Assembly (NCBI GenBank): GCA_000711775.1
Contig: ARYC01017928.1
Span: forward strand, 1-64,000
DNA from: Oxytricha trifallax
Lineage: Eukaryota; Ciliophora; Spirotrichea; Sporadotrichida; Oxytrichidae
DNA: 64,000 nucleotides
Reading direction: 5' to 3'
Position numbers and translations under genes: made by a program. Under the pieces are notes generated by a model. The model was not told the origin of the DNA and did not search any database. It saw nothing but the letters and a program-made list of their open reading frames with translations. The first letter of the stretch is position 1, and each line of letters opens with the position of its first letter. This document shows, piece by piece, positions 33,326 to 45,183 of the stretch.

Positions 33326-33896
33326 TCTAAATTAAAATAAGCTTAACAATAAATGCTTATAGCCCTTCAAAACCCCAAAACCCCTGCTCGATTAAACTTG
33401 GGATTTGATTGCACTGGTTGGAAATAATGACCGCAGGCAAGAGAGACATGAAGTCTACGCTTTTGCAGGAATTGAGAGCTAAAGCAAGTGTACATGAACG
33501 AGACTATGGTCCTTTGAATTCCACCATAGTAGTTAAGTTTTAAAATTTAATAGTATTAATAATTTAATTAAAATTTGAATTAAGGAAAAGAGGGAGGTTC
33601 AAAACGAGTGCCCCATGAACCTTGCAAATGACGCAACTCAGCTCACAGATGTCAAAAGTAGGGTAAGGACCACATATTCTTCATCTACGCACTGTGCTCT
33701 ATCCAATGGTAAAGTATGGGACCGAAATAAAATTCGAACTTTTTTCCCACATTACTGATCATTGGAAACTGCACTTTGAAGGCCCTATAATAAGTTAAAT
33801 TGTGAAGTTTGGAATTTCGCTATTTATCGATATTAAATCATCACTATACCAACTTATAGATTTATCACGCATATATGTATTGGGGTTTTGGAGTTT
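33326..33896. repeat. Telomere-bearing repeat, copy 2
   Basis: Second full copy of the 289-867 unit, same orientation, only scattered differences. CAAAACCCCAAAACCCC at 33368-33384 and GGGGTTTTGGAGTTT at 33882-33896. The base differing from perfect G4T4 is in another place than in copy 1 (GGAGTTTTGGGG there), so both may come from a perfect GGGGTTTTGGGG ancestor. Confidence 0.8.
33427..33758 (+). CDS. Small predicted protein inside telomere-bearing repeat (copy 2)
   Basis: Same frame, intron (53 nt) and stop as the copy at 393-724; 92 residues. Relative to copy 1: one silent change (AAA/AAG) and three replacements (Thr/Ile, Glu/Lys, Leu/Ser). No recognised domain. See copy 1 for the argument for and against coding. 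Confidence 0.4.
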
Positions 33897-34032
33897 ATAT
33901 AAATATATACATATATAGGGGTGTCTTAATAAAACACAAAGCTACCAAATTATTAAGAGTGATTTGATTAAATTTTATATATCCTTATCTCCTAAAATTA
34001 TAATAATTTTGCCTTCGGTCCTCTGTTCACAT

Positions 34033-34697
34033 GATCAGTACAGATAACTAAGTCACACCAACCATTATAAACTTCCTCTCCCCATCGCCAGTCGAGTTCG
34101 ACATGCAGATGCTGTACCTCACCTTCGGGCTTTCTTTGCACTATCGCATACTCCAGAGCCAGCCATCTTTGAGATAAGATTTCGATGCTTGCTGGATAAT
34201 ATGACCATTGGGAAGAGATCTAAGAAAGAGATTTTTGACACCGCTTCAACCATCTTTGGCGACAGTGTTATTACTTAATATAAGGAGATGGTGCACTCAA
34301 TGGTTGAATACACACGTCAGTCCGCAAGCTTAAATTTGTTGAAGATTGTACTAAATTGAGAATGATTGAAACAGACGAGACGATGGAGGTCACTATCTGT
34401 GATGTGACGAAAGAACAAAATAATGAAGACGTGCCCAAGGCTAGAGGTGGGGGCCCTATATAGTACTAAAAGAGAAATACCTTTTTGAAAATGGAAGAAA
34501 ACACAATCGATGCGACATTACGACTACCTAATGATAATTAATTGGATATGACATCCTAAGCAGGTCCTAGTAGAGGATGTACAGATCCTTTGCCAAGGTA
34601 CTCATCACAGGGAGACTTATCTCTGGACTTGAGCAATAAACTTAGCAATCTACTAGTACAAATTAAACTAAAAAAATCAATTAAGACTAGCAAATGA
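34033..34697 (+). pseudogene. Decayed gene, possibly EF-hand-like
   Basis: Three overlapping plus frames that join into one protein with one-base shifts near 34165 and 34320: FLSPSPVEFDMQMLYLTFGL, then EPAIFEIRFRCLLDNMTIGK followed by RSKKEIFDTASTIF, then LKFVEDCTKLRMIETDETME and a Ser/Asp-rich tail to TGA 34695-34697. The FxxxFRxLDxxxxGKxSKKEI pattern recalls an EF-hand loop region but lacks the usual acidic calcium ligands. GC is higher than in the flanks. Non-functional as written. Confidence 0.4.
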
Positions 34698-34943
34698 CTT
34701 GAGAGGTGATAATAGCCTCCTTCACAAGGCACAGTGGGAACACAAAACTAACAATATAATCCAAATAAATATTGTAATTCCCATTAAATTTATCAATCAT
34801 GCGATATAGGTAAGAAACAGACTTGTAGATCTCAATAAAAGAGAGGAATCAAATCTTCAGGAGAGAAGTTAAAGGTAAGCAAAACCGTATTCATAATATT
34901 CCATGTTTCAATTTGATAACAATAATTCGGTTGCAATAATTAA

Positions 34944-36380
34944 ATGAATAGACTGAAGTTATTGATTGATACTGAGGACAGAATGTATGAGCAAGAATTC
35001 AAGGCTAATCTTGAAACTCCGTTCAAGTTAGGGAACTATTAAAAATAATTCAGTTAGACATAAGAGAATTCTCAAGTATACAATGAGGTACTTAAAGCAA
35101 TAAAAATATGATGATGTTGAGGCTCTCCGGGAAAATATTAAGGATACTTTTGAAAAGAATATGGTTGCAGGGTTACCAACTTTACATCATAATTACAAGT
35201 CTTGTCAGCCTGATGATTTAGAGAAAAGCTTTTAGTTCTAAAGGAATCCGCTAGGAGGAATCATAATTTATTCTCTGTAATATATAAAAAATTAATAACT
35301 CTAACAATTATAATAACTATACTATGAAGTCCATCACAAGTCAGTTCTACAAGAATAAGGTCTATAAGTTTGTGTTATTGTTACGTTATGGCAATACAAA
35401 TCCTAAAAAAGACTCAATTCTCGTACATACTATAAAAGATATCTCAAAGATACTAAGAGTTTCAAATAGTTTTGTCAGATAGGTGTGCTCTATACAAAAA
35501 GTAAAGGATGATTAAAATATGAAAGAGAAAAAATAATAAAAGTAAAAGCTAGCTATAGACCACTTAAACTATATAATAAGCAAGTAAACTTTGGATGAAT
35601 AAAAGGGTTCTCTCTCCATACCAGGGCTATGCTCTTTCACAGAAAGTTTCCAGAATATATAATTAACCCATCCTAACTCTAGTATATTTACAAGAAAAAC
35701 AAGATCAAATTCAAAGTTATGCGAAGCACTAAAAGTTTCAGTACTGCAAAACTTTAAACAATTCAAGAATAAAGATGTGAGAGATTTGATTCGCTTATAG
35801 AGTAGGTTACTAAAAACAAAAAAATCATATACATTGATGAAATAATCTTTAAACCATATCAGCTTTAGCAGTGCTCATGGGCAAGAAAAAATGAAAATTA
35901 AAAGCTTCAAAAGATTGGTTTAAAACTTAGAACTTTCGCAGCAATAGTAGGAGTAAGTATGGACTCCGGGTGGAGGCCTACTTTATCAAACCTAAATCTA
36001 TCAACTCAGTAGAGACTGCTTAAATGATTGAATATCTACATATTTAGAACGAAAGTAAAGACGTTGTAATTTTCTGGGATAATTTAAGGGGACACCACTC
36101 TAGATTGGTATAGAGTAAGATCAATTCATATAATTGGGTTTGCCTTTTTAATGCTCCATACTTTCCCGAGTTCCACTGTACAGAGGAAGTATTTTCAATT
36201 ATCAAGAAATCGTATAAATAGGAGATAATAGCAAACGACTTTAAAATTAGTGAAACAAAGCACATAAATATAATAAAACATTCATTAGAGAGTGTATAAG
36301 CAGAAGCAGTTAGAAGAATAATAATAAGTCATTTGGATAAGATGAAAAAATATGTAGATTATAATCATTCTTATCTATGA
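34944..36380 (+). pseudogene. DD34E transposase (copy C), frameshifted
   Basis: Homologous to the 53893-54999 transposase and more distantly to 28742-30374. N-terminal part from ATG 34944; helix-turn-helix-like SILVHTIKDISKILRVSNSF (~35420); then DDE core: IIYIDEII (first Asp), VVIFWDNLRGHHSR (second Asp) and FHCTEEVFSIIKKSYKQ (Glu), with 34 residues between second Asp and Glu. All three acids survive, but the frame breaks near 35110-35320, in an A-run near 35815 and near 35965. Stop TGA 36378-36380. The minus-strand partner gene converges on it 83 bp downstream. Confidence 0.75.
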
Positions 36381-36462
36381 GCTCACTTGTTTCTCATCAT
36401 GGTATCTAAATTTCATTCCATAGAATCATTTTCTGGCACTCTCCTAAACTCAGATTCTTGAG

Positions 36463-37168
36463 TCATGATAGCGTCTCTTAGCTATTCACTGGGGCTATTT
36501 TGCTTTAAATGTCAGTCTTGTAATCAGAAAATGAGGCCGAGATCTCATGATACTCTCTCTTTCTTTTCTGCTAACGAGGCTTTGACTTTATTTTAAGCAT
36601 AGAGAGTGCCTTGCCCTTTGACTCTAAATAATTAATTTTATATATTTTTATCTTACTTGGAAAAATGGTTCCCCTTGCAATTATCTATAGACTTAATCTT
36701 CAATGAAAATCTTTTCTTTTTCTTCTTCTTATTTGTCGCTTATATTCCTTATTCAATTTGCATGCTTAATTAGTTATGATAAGTAATTGGTATGCAGGTT
36801 CCGAGCACCCCATAGAAATATTTTCTGTAAGGTAGTACTGTATGATCAGAATAATAATTCACATACTTCATTATTTCCTCATCTTCCTGAATCTGTTTGA
36901 ATATATTTTTGACCGAAAGTTCTTCGTAGTATGGAACATTGAGCTGCACAACTTCACTTGATTTTAAGAGCAGCTTGTCACCTGCTAAGAAGTCTTTGAT
37001 ATATCTCATGGTGACATGCTCATCGTTTGGTAAAAAGTAACCCCTATAAAGTTTAATACATTAATTAGTCTTACTATTAAATCTCAGGAAATTAATCCAA
37101 TCATTTTTGGACCTAAATTTGCTTTATAACTCCCTGACATCATAACTATGGACACCCCACCTTTCCAT
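36463..37168 (-). pseudogene. Transposase-partner protein homologue, copy C
   Basis: Minus strand from ATG 37168: MERWGVHSYDVRELQSKFRS, KNDWINFLRF, FLPNDEHVTMRYIKDFLAGD, VVQLNVPYYEELSVKNIFKQ, LPYRKYFYGVLGT, then a Lys-rich stretch and after a shift EYHEISASFSDYKTDIQSK, which mirrors the EVKDYETALKSDRQ tail of copy A. It ends at TGA 36463-36465. Order and spacing of the shared blocks match copies A and B. It is shifted at least once. Unknown biochemical role; constant neighbour of the transposases in this window. Confidence 0.65.
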
Positions 37169-38256
37169 GCACTATAAATATTTAAAGAATTATATAAGTC
37201 TATAAAAGTAGACTTTTAAAATTTCTGATCTTAAGTTTGAATCATGAATAAAATTTATTATACTTTAACGAATTTCATGCAAGCGAAGTATAGATATATA
37301 TATATATATATATATCAGTCAGAAAACTATAATTGATGATTAAAAAAGTCACAAGTTCATATTAAAAAGTCTTCATATGGAAGAATAATAAAAAATAAAT
37401 ATTAAATAATTAATTTGAAATTAAAATAAACAAACATGAAGTCTCTCAGCACCATATAGTAAAGTAAATTTAATTGAAATAATTATAATTACAGTTATGT
37501 AATTTTTTTCATGCTTAAATCATACTAACTATACTTTTTGAAATAACATCTTTTACACTATATAAAATAAGTCCAATTTATCATCTCAATAGTTTAATTA
37601 GTATTTCACAGACCCTTCTATATTATACAACCAAAGAAAGATAGCAACTTGGGTTCCTATTAATATAATTACTTTAACAGACAGGCAACTTTAGTTTAGA
37701 TAAGAACCCCAATAATTTATCATGCGGTTATATAACATCAATTGTGAAAAATACTAAATAATTTTAAATGACACAAGATATTTTGTCACAATAAGCTGAA
37801 AAAAATATTTAAGATTTAAAGCCACTTCAATAAATAGGTATTAGTAGAAAAAACTCAAATCTCATCAAAATAATCACTTAAAGTTAGTTTGTTATTATAA
37901 TTAAGCTAGAATCTTTAAGCAATCATTCACTTCCATAGAATGGCTCTCATTCTAGAACATGATAGAATATATTCAACATACTAATAATTTAAAAATAATT
38001 CTAATACTTTGATTATATAACTTGAGTATTAATAATATTATTAATAATTATTAAGGATAGAAAAAAATGAGAACTTTTTGCAGTGATGGCTAGAGAAAAC
38101 CCTTAAACCCTTCTCATAATTTTCCAGCCTAAGTTTTTACTCCAAAATATGGCCGCCTAAGTTTTTACTCAGTTAAATATTCAAATATTATGTAGAAAAG
38201 AAAAACTTTCTATCATAACTCAGGATAGATTAGAAATAATAAACCAAAGAATCACA
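37169..38256. other. AT-rich spacer with TA run and paired direct repeat
   Basis: Contains a (TA)n tract at ~37292-37314 and a 16-bp direct repeat GCCTAAGTTTTTACTC at 38127-38142 and 38155-38170, a layout like the repeat pair at 5066-5110 (complement ACTTAGGC vs ACTTAGG). No gene seen. Confidence 0.5.
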
Positions 38257-39579
38257 ATGCATAAAAAAGAATAGAAATAGATCATTTGTACTGTGCTAAA
38301 GTATACCTGTAACTACTGCGTTGTTCCAACGTCCCATGATAGTCTAAATGCGGTGGAAGTTCATCAGTCAAATTATCACAGAGAAATTCATTAGGCAATG
38401 AGCAAATATGAAAAGCTAAAAAATCGCACCTGCTCTTAATGCTTTGAAACTTTTGGTAGGGCAACCAACTGCGATAGACATGAGAAAAGATGCAAACTCA
38501 AGCAAAATAAAACCAAAGTTATTGAAAAGAATAAAGTTGATAAATTAAAAAATGATTTTCCAGAGGGGCAGCTAGGGTTTTACTTGACATCTCAAAAGGC
38601 TACAATCTTGTAGCCATACAGTAGAAAGTTAAGGAAATAACTTACAAAATATTTACTGACCCGGTATTATTTGAAGGCGACGTCAAGGAACTTAAAATAT
38701 GGGAAGATATAGCAAAAGATGCTATGCAAAGATATAAAAGACTTTATGAGGTGGTACTAATGGACCCTCCTTGGAGAATTAAGTAAAAACTTCCTTAAGA
38801 GACAATCCCTCTTTCTCCTGCCGACTAAAACTTTTTCTTCCAGCTAAAGTAAACGTGCCACCACTAAGTCCTTCAAAATTACTGATTTAGGATTCAAAGA
38901 TTCTATCTAGACTTTAGGATATTTAATATGGTTTTGGAAGGTTGTTCTTAAATCACGTTTTGAATAGGTTTTATCCACAAAAACCAAATTAGATTAGACT
39001 TTTAGGCACCCCAATATTCTAGATAGACTTTGGCCTAGTTCTATATAGATTTTTTGCTTCCTGATTTCATGACTAATCACAAGGAATAGATTCTAGAGTA
39101 GAGAGAGTTACTAAGAAAAATTTTATCTGGCATCTGAACGAAGGAATGTCAAATGAAGAAATTCTGAATATGCCAATTGAGACAGAGGTATAGTAATTAT
39201 ATGGTACGTCAACTAGAAGAAGGAGGTTGCAAGACAATTTCTAAAGTAACATGGCTATGATGAAGTTGAGAAAAGCGAGTGGATTAAATTGACGAAAAAT
39301 TTGAAACTGCATAAAGGCTCGGGGATGTATACAGCACATAACAGTGAGAGCTTTTTGATTGGGAAAAAAGGCTTTGTTTCAGATATGCTAAATTATCACG
39401 TGACTGATAACGTTATCTTTTCAAAGGTAGGCAAGCATTCTGAAAAACCGGAAGAGATTTACGATTTTATTCAACAGATGGCACCAGTCAGATTAAACCT
39501 AGAAATATTTTCAAGACCTCAAAATATTAGATTTAACTATACATACCTAGGGAACTAGTTAAAGAATCAAGAGACATGA
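38257..39579 (+). pseudogene. Zinc-finger MT-A70 adenine methyltransferase, frameshifted
   Basis: Starts at ATG 38257. Two Cys/His clusters lead: YTCNYCVVPTSHDS with following His residues (~38308), and TCSQCFETFGRATNCDRHEK followed by RC (~38430). After a shift near 38590 comes the MT-A70 domain: AMQRYKRLYEVVLMDPPWRI with the catalytic DPPW at 38763-38774, then after decayed sequence VARQFLKQHGYDEVEKSEWI, LHKGSGMYTAHNSESFLIGK, SKVGKHSEKPEEIYDFIQQM and LEIFSRPQNIRFNYTYLGNQ, ending TGA 39577-39579. MT-A70 enzymes place N6-methyladenine on RNA, and a ciliate branch (MTA1) methylates DNA. The middle (38830-39150) needs shifts. It is downstream of transposase C and its partner, in the place held by helicases in the other blocks. 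Confidence 0.7.
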
Positions 39580-39671
39580 AGATTTATCAAGTGTGTTTTA
39601 GTTTTACAACTTAGTATAAAATAATTAATTGATAAATTTTAATTATTATAATCTATGAATTTCTCCTCATG

Positions 39672-41034
39672 CAGACAAAATCAAGACTAATCTATCAACT
39701 AAAGTGAGGAGAGCCATCTTTATCTTGGAACTGCCACCCAATCTACTACTAACTGGCACTCACCCCCTCTTGTTAATGGAAATTTCGCCCTTCCATCGCA
39801 GCAGCTACATTAATAGCGTCCTGTAGAAGCTTAACGTCCCCATACTCTTCCTGGGCCCCTACGACATGGCTCCAGATAAAAAGGTATTCAGGTTCATTAA
39901 GTGCCGTGATCTCAACCCCATGCTCCTGCCTGTCTCTACCAAGTAAGTTTGCCTCCCTTAATAGGCTATAGGAAGCAGCTGCAGCGCTATGCGCAGGCCC
40001 TGGCTGTGCAGCTCTCACACATGGACATGCTGTGCTACCGGCGCGTTCAAATGCTTATTGGTCGATTCCCTGAGGCATCTGAGCCTTCAGAATGTCTGAT
40101 AATGTAGTTGATACTGGTTTGGCTACCCAATCTGTGAAATAACGAATCAACCATTCCCTATTAAACTTGCTAAACCGTCACCATTAGTATTCAACGTACT
40201 TCTTAGCCTGGGAAATAATTGTCTGTGTCGTAGATTAGAGGACGATGCGTCTTGTCAAGGGCTCTCAAATGACTATCGTTACTGGATTCAATATTGATTT
40301 TACCCTCAAAATCATCTGCAACACTGATTTGGTAAGTTAGGCACACTTTTAATACTAAAATATTAAATAGGCGAATTAAAGTCCAATTCCCAATATTTAA
40401 AATCAAATTCGCTCTATTAAAATCATAATTTATTTAAAAATTAAACTTTCAGATTAGCAATGGGGCAGAACCAAAAGAAAAGGGGATCATGAAGGCTACC
40501 TATTGCTGGTTTGAATTTGACTGAGGATATTTTGAAATCTTGAGATGGGAAAAGGATTTGCCCTCTTATGAAAGCATAATCGAGAGATTATAAGTTCATC
40601 CTGAGGATCATGAAAATCTCCTGTTCGCTTGGCATTGGACTAGGTCCCTGGCAGCATCATACTAGTTGAAGCGCATATCCCAAGAAGAAAGGGAGCACCT
40701 CGTCGTGACCAATCTCAACGACTTCAATGCCAAACTCAGCCAGGCCCAGGTGGACCTCGTCAACGCCGAAATCTAGAAGCTTGAGAGGATGAGTCAGGAC
40801 AAGGTGTACTCGGGGCTGCAGGCAGTCTACATCGCAAACCCATGGGCCCCCAGCGTTATCATTGATTACTTCTCCAACGTCTGGGAAAAGGTGAAGACCG
40901 ACCAGCTCAGAGAGTGGTATTGGGAGGAGATTGTGTTCAAGAACGACATCAAGGCCAGTGTGGCAGGCAGCTTAACCATAACCAGAGAGGAGAAAAAGTA
41001 CTACGAAAAGATTTGCAAGATTGTTGATTCATGA
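39672..41034 (+). CDS. GC-rich gene, unknown family, two lesions
   Basis: Codon use is strikingly GC-rich (CTC, GTC, CAG, GCC). Exon 1 reads RRAIFILELPPNLLLTGTHP to LNPMLLPVSTK; a 29-nt intron 39943-39971 leads to KKQLQRYAQALAVQLSHMDM; a one-base shift near 40095 leads to MSDNVVDTGLATQSVKQ; a 121-nt intron 40332-40452 joins ICNTDL to ISNGAEPKEKG; then an in-frame TGA at 40522-40524 and a long last frame (SQEEREHLVVTNLNDFNAKL, coiled; SVIIDYFSNVWEKVKTDQLR) to TGA 41032-41034. No family recognised. It may be a recently disabled gene or contain tiny eliminated segments. A TTGGGGTTTT block follows 74 bp after the stop. Confidence 0.5.
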
Positions 41035-41108
41035 TTATATGATTAGACAAGCATTTGATTTATTGTTAATTAATTTTTCATTTACGAAATTCGTTGAAAT
41101 TTTACTCT

Positions 41109-41117
41109 TGGGGTTTT
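41109..41117. repeat. G4T4 telomere-like block after a gene
   Basis: TTGGGGTTTT 74 bp past the stop of the GC-rich gene, parallel to the block 80 bp past the other GC-rich gene (11599-11610). A looser G/T-rich run (GAGGTTTTGAGGTTTTTGGG) is found near 41502. Confidence 0.45.
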
Positions 41118-41999
41118 ATAAATTTTGTTATAGTTTGTTAGACTTTTTTTGAAATAATAAGATGAAAAATTACAAAAGAGATCACTGCCTTAATTAATTA
41201 GGAGCATACTTAACGATAAAAAAGATTGCAGATTTAATTCATAGTGAATTAAAAAAAGAAAGATGTACCTTTGATATAATTATTTCAAAATCAAGAGAAC
41301 ACAATTTCTGTTCAAAATAATTTAGTGTGCCTTGTTTATTTATTACTTAAAAAATTTATACTTAATAAATTTACTGAAAAGTTTATTTAATTTTTGTAAT
41401 TTATATCTTAACTTAATAGGTCTTAATCTTCAGTAAAGTTTATCTTAGTGCCTTATTTAGATCTATAATTTATTTTCCGTTACTTTATGATTTAAATCAC
41501 TATGAGGTTTTGAGGTTTTTGGGTTTAATATCATTTAATTAATTTTTAAGTAAATATATAAGAATAAGACTTGTAAACAATAAATGTAACCAGAATAAAT
41601 AGAAAGATGATATTGATTAAACTTTCCCATCTCCTGTTTAGATTATTACCAATTAAATTAATTAAAAACTAAACTTTAAAATTCAATAAATTGTTAATAA
41701 AGATATATTAATTTGTACAATGCGCTAGATAAATAAAAACACTCAAAATCATCAATCAGAGATTAAAGTTTTCCAAATATTACTCTTATTTATTGAGTTT
41801 AAATTAATTATAAAAATATATATATATATAGATATACTTGTAATCTTGATTGTGTGTTTGAGAAGAAGACGACGATGAAGAAGATGAAAAGGAAAAATTG
41901 TAAGAAAAACAAAATTTGAGGCTGATCTTGGCACTATCGATGAAACATGCTTGGCTTAATTAACTGTAAGCTAACGGCGAACTACTAGTCACAAAAACA
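41118..41999. other. AT-rich spacer
   Basis: No gene. Contains a (TA)n run near 41817-41830. Confidence 0.4.
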
Positions 42000-44900
42000 C
42001 AGGTAAGTAGCAGTGGCAGTCCTCTTGCACGTGAACATCACTTGAAAATGCATGATTTCAGTGTTAATTCGTCGAATGATGCAAAATAGAGCAGTGACCA
42101 CGACCACCACCCTTCGACTCATCAAGTACGTGATAACCTGGTCACTAATCACTGCCCCACGGTCATCGTGAGAATTAGGTCGAATTGATTCAAAAATAAG
42201 GATAATAAATATTCACAGAAATCAACAAATCTCTTAATAATGCATAATTTATTATTATTATTTAATAATTTAATAGTTAAATATATTATATTACTGCCAT
42301 TAAATGGAGAGGATTGCATTATTGATGGAGTGTTGGTATGATGGAAGCCATATTTTATTAATATGATTCATTCAGTGCATTAATATTCTATATTGTTAAT
42401 ATGTATAGCTTCTCTGTCAAAATTTGTTGTTACAATAATATCCGGAGTCACTAGCGAATTTAATTTTTTTGCGAGTCACTCCATATTTAAGATTATATAT
42501 AATTTTTAATCTCTTTCAAATTGTTTTTTTTAGAATATTATAAATCATAATTTTTTAGTGAAAAACTTTTCCAATTTTTCATATAAAATATAATTGTATG
42601 TTATCAATGAAAGATTTAAAGGTTGTTACTTTTATTTGTGAAAATTTAATTCATAAAAAATTATCTTCTTTTAAATTAAAACGCACGCTGTATTATAAAA
42701 AATGGAAACAAAAACCTTATTGCATATGCGAATTAATGTGAATATTAAAAAGGAGTCACTCGCAATAAAAATAAAATTTTGCGACTTAATCCGGGCATAT
42801 AAAAAAACAAAATTTTGGCAGCATTGATGTATATAAAACGGGAGAAGATCACGATTACACTATGCTCAATATTGAACTTAAAAGCTCAATCAACTGCATT
42901 ACTATCTAACGGTGGAGTAAATTCACTTTATTGAGACTAAACCATCAAAATTATTAAATTAAAAAATTATAACAATTATATTATAATCTATACTTTGTTA
43001 ACAGGTTTAATGATTGGTTTAAATATTTATTAATCCGATTTTTCAATCAATTCGACCTAAATGATGACCATGACAGAGACCACGGTGAACACTATACAAT
43101 GAAAAAGATGCTTGATTTCAGTAATAATTTGTCAAATTATATCAAAATTGAGCAGTGACCACCACCACCCCTCAATTCACCAGTTAAGTAATACCGTTGT
43201 CTTTGCCCACATGGTCTTCGTGACAATACCAACGGTGACCAACATGACCTTCACTAGAAAATACATGATTATATTATTTATTCGTCGAATTACGTCAAAA
43301 TAGAGCGGTGACCACGACCATTTTTCAATTCACAAATTACGTGGACAATGAGTGGTAACTTCCTTTGTAGTCCTCGTGATAATATAAACGGTTACCACGT
43401 CACAATCACTTAAAAATTCAAAATTTCAGAGTTAAAAATTCTAATGACGTCAAAATAGAGAGGTAAGCACGACAACTTTCCTAATCACTAGGCATTTTCT
43501 CGCGTAGTTGTCTCTTTCCTCGTAGTCTTCATGACAATAACAACAATGACCAGGTGACCATCTCTTAAAAATGGATAATTTTATTTTAATTTCGTAGAAT
43601 TACGTCTAAATAGAGCAGTGACCACTACAACCTTTGAACTCACCAGTTATTTGGTTACGTAGTGGTCCCTGCCCTCGTGCTTCTCGTTCCCCTTGTTTCC
43701 ATGATCGTGACAATGATAACCATGAACATGACCATGGTGACTAAGTCACTATTACGTGAAATTAGATGATTACAGATTAAATTCGTCGAATGACGTCAAA
43801 ATAGAGCAGTGACCACTACCATCACCCCTCAACTCACCAGTTACGTTGTCCCGTTGTCTAAAGCGAATAAGTTGAAAATAAGTATGATTGTATATTTAAA
43901 ATACAGTGAAAATGTCAATAGCATCAACTCTTGTATTGTCTTAAAACCTCAATTTTCTTCATTATCTTCTTCATCACTATCATACCTTGTTCTGCTTCAA
44001 AGCACGAAAAATATTCGCATTGAGTTCTTGATCTTCTTAGCGTCAAAAATATCTGAGCTAGAGATGCTGTGGCTGCAACCTCGACCACTTCTCACTTTCA
44101 CACTGTCTTGGTGGAGATGCTGTTAGGCTTAGAGACTCCATTATTTTTAGCCAAAATTTTAGAAATTTCAGAGATTTAATAAATTAAAACAGGCCTATTA
44201 AAACTTTTTAAGTTTTAATGTTTAAGAAATTTTAATCATACTAATAGTTTTAATCTATAACGAAATTTTATTAGAGATGTTTTAATTAATTTTAGTCTAA
44301 AATATATTAATTCGAAAAAGTCCTGTTTTAATTTATTAAATCTCTGAAATTTCTAAAATTTTGACCAAACATAATGGAGTCTCTAAGCCTAACAGCATCT
44401 CCACCAAGACAGTGTGAAAGTGAGAAGTGGTCGAGGTTGCAGCTACAGCATCTCTAACTCAGATATTTTTGACACTAAGATGATCAAGAACTCAATGCGA
44501 ATATTTTTCGTGGTTTGAAGCAGAACAAGGTATGATAATGATGAAGAAGATAATGAAGAAAATTGAGATTTTAAGACAATACAAGAGTTGATGCTATTGA
44601 CATTTTCATTATATATCTGTATATAAATATACAATCATTCTTATTTCAACTTATTCGCTTTATGTTCTCATGGTCCTCGTGGCATAGTGACCATGACCTC
44701 GATTATCATTTTACTATCAATTGAAGATGGATGATGTCAGTGTTAATCTGTTGAGTGACATCAAAATAGAGCAGTGACCACCACCCCTCAACTCACTAGT
44801 TACGTAATCCCGTGGTCATTGACCTCGTTGTCCTCTTCACTATGATGACCCTGATGATGACCATGACCACTGTGAGATCTTGAATATCACTTGAAAATGG
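42000..44900. repeat. Degenerate ~150-190-bp satellite array, interrupted
   Basis: Monomers recur around the phrase CAAAATAGAGCAGTGACCAC (near 42084, 43142, 43295, 43452, 43611, 43797 and 44763) followed by CACCCCTCAACTCACCAGTTACG and a GGTCxTxGTGA/ATGACCATGACC stretch, then ATGATTTCAGTGTTAATTCGTCGAATGACG. Spacing between successive copies is about 150-190 bp. The array is split by ~0.85 kb of AT-rich DNA (42190-43040) and by a large palindrome (43860-44661). Monomers are diverged, so the array is old. It has no coding pattern. Confidence 0.75.
43860..44661. mobile_element. Large palindromic element (FB-4) in satellite, with gene-like arms
   Basis: 802-bp inverted repeat: the left arm from AAAGCGAATAAGTTGAAA is complemented at the right by TTTCAACTTATTCGCTTT; each arm ~340-370 bp with ~80-100 bp of unpaired centre. 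Read inward, the arms have a protein-like frame (TRYDNDEEDNEEN, FKTIQELMLL, with TGA interruptions), so the element may have copied a gene fragment. It is inserted between two satellite monomers. Confidence 0.75.
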
Positions 44901-45183
44901 ATGAATTCTTTTTTAATAAAGATAATATAATATATTAGAATGCCATAATTATTCATATTTCAAATAATGTTGTTCGAAAAAAGAATTTCTAATAATTTAT
45001 TTGCAATAAGTATGATTTTTATAAAAATTAAAATATTTTGAATTTATTTATAAATATTTATATATTTTTCTTAATAAGCTCTTTATATGAATATATAAAT
45101 CCCATTGAATGAATTAAAAAAGCTGACAAAAAAGGTGACAAAAGGTGACATTGAATCATTAATATATCAATAAATAGCACGAT

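Noticed and set aside
37292-37314. (TA)n tract as origin or promoter
   Set aside because: Simple TA runs occur several times in this AT-rich DNA and nothing else supports a function.
39773-40018. Minus-strand frame of 81 codons
   Set aside because: Antisense of the GC-rich plus-strand gene, whose 29-nt intron joins two coding stretches cleanly.
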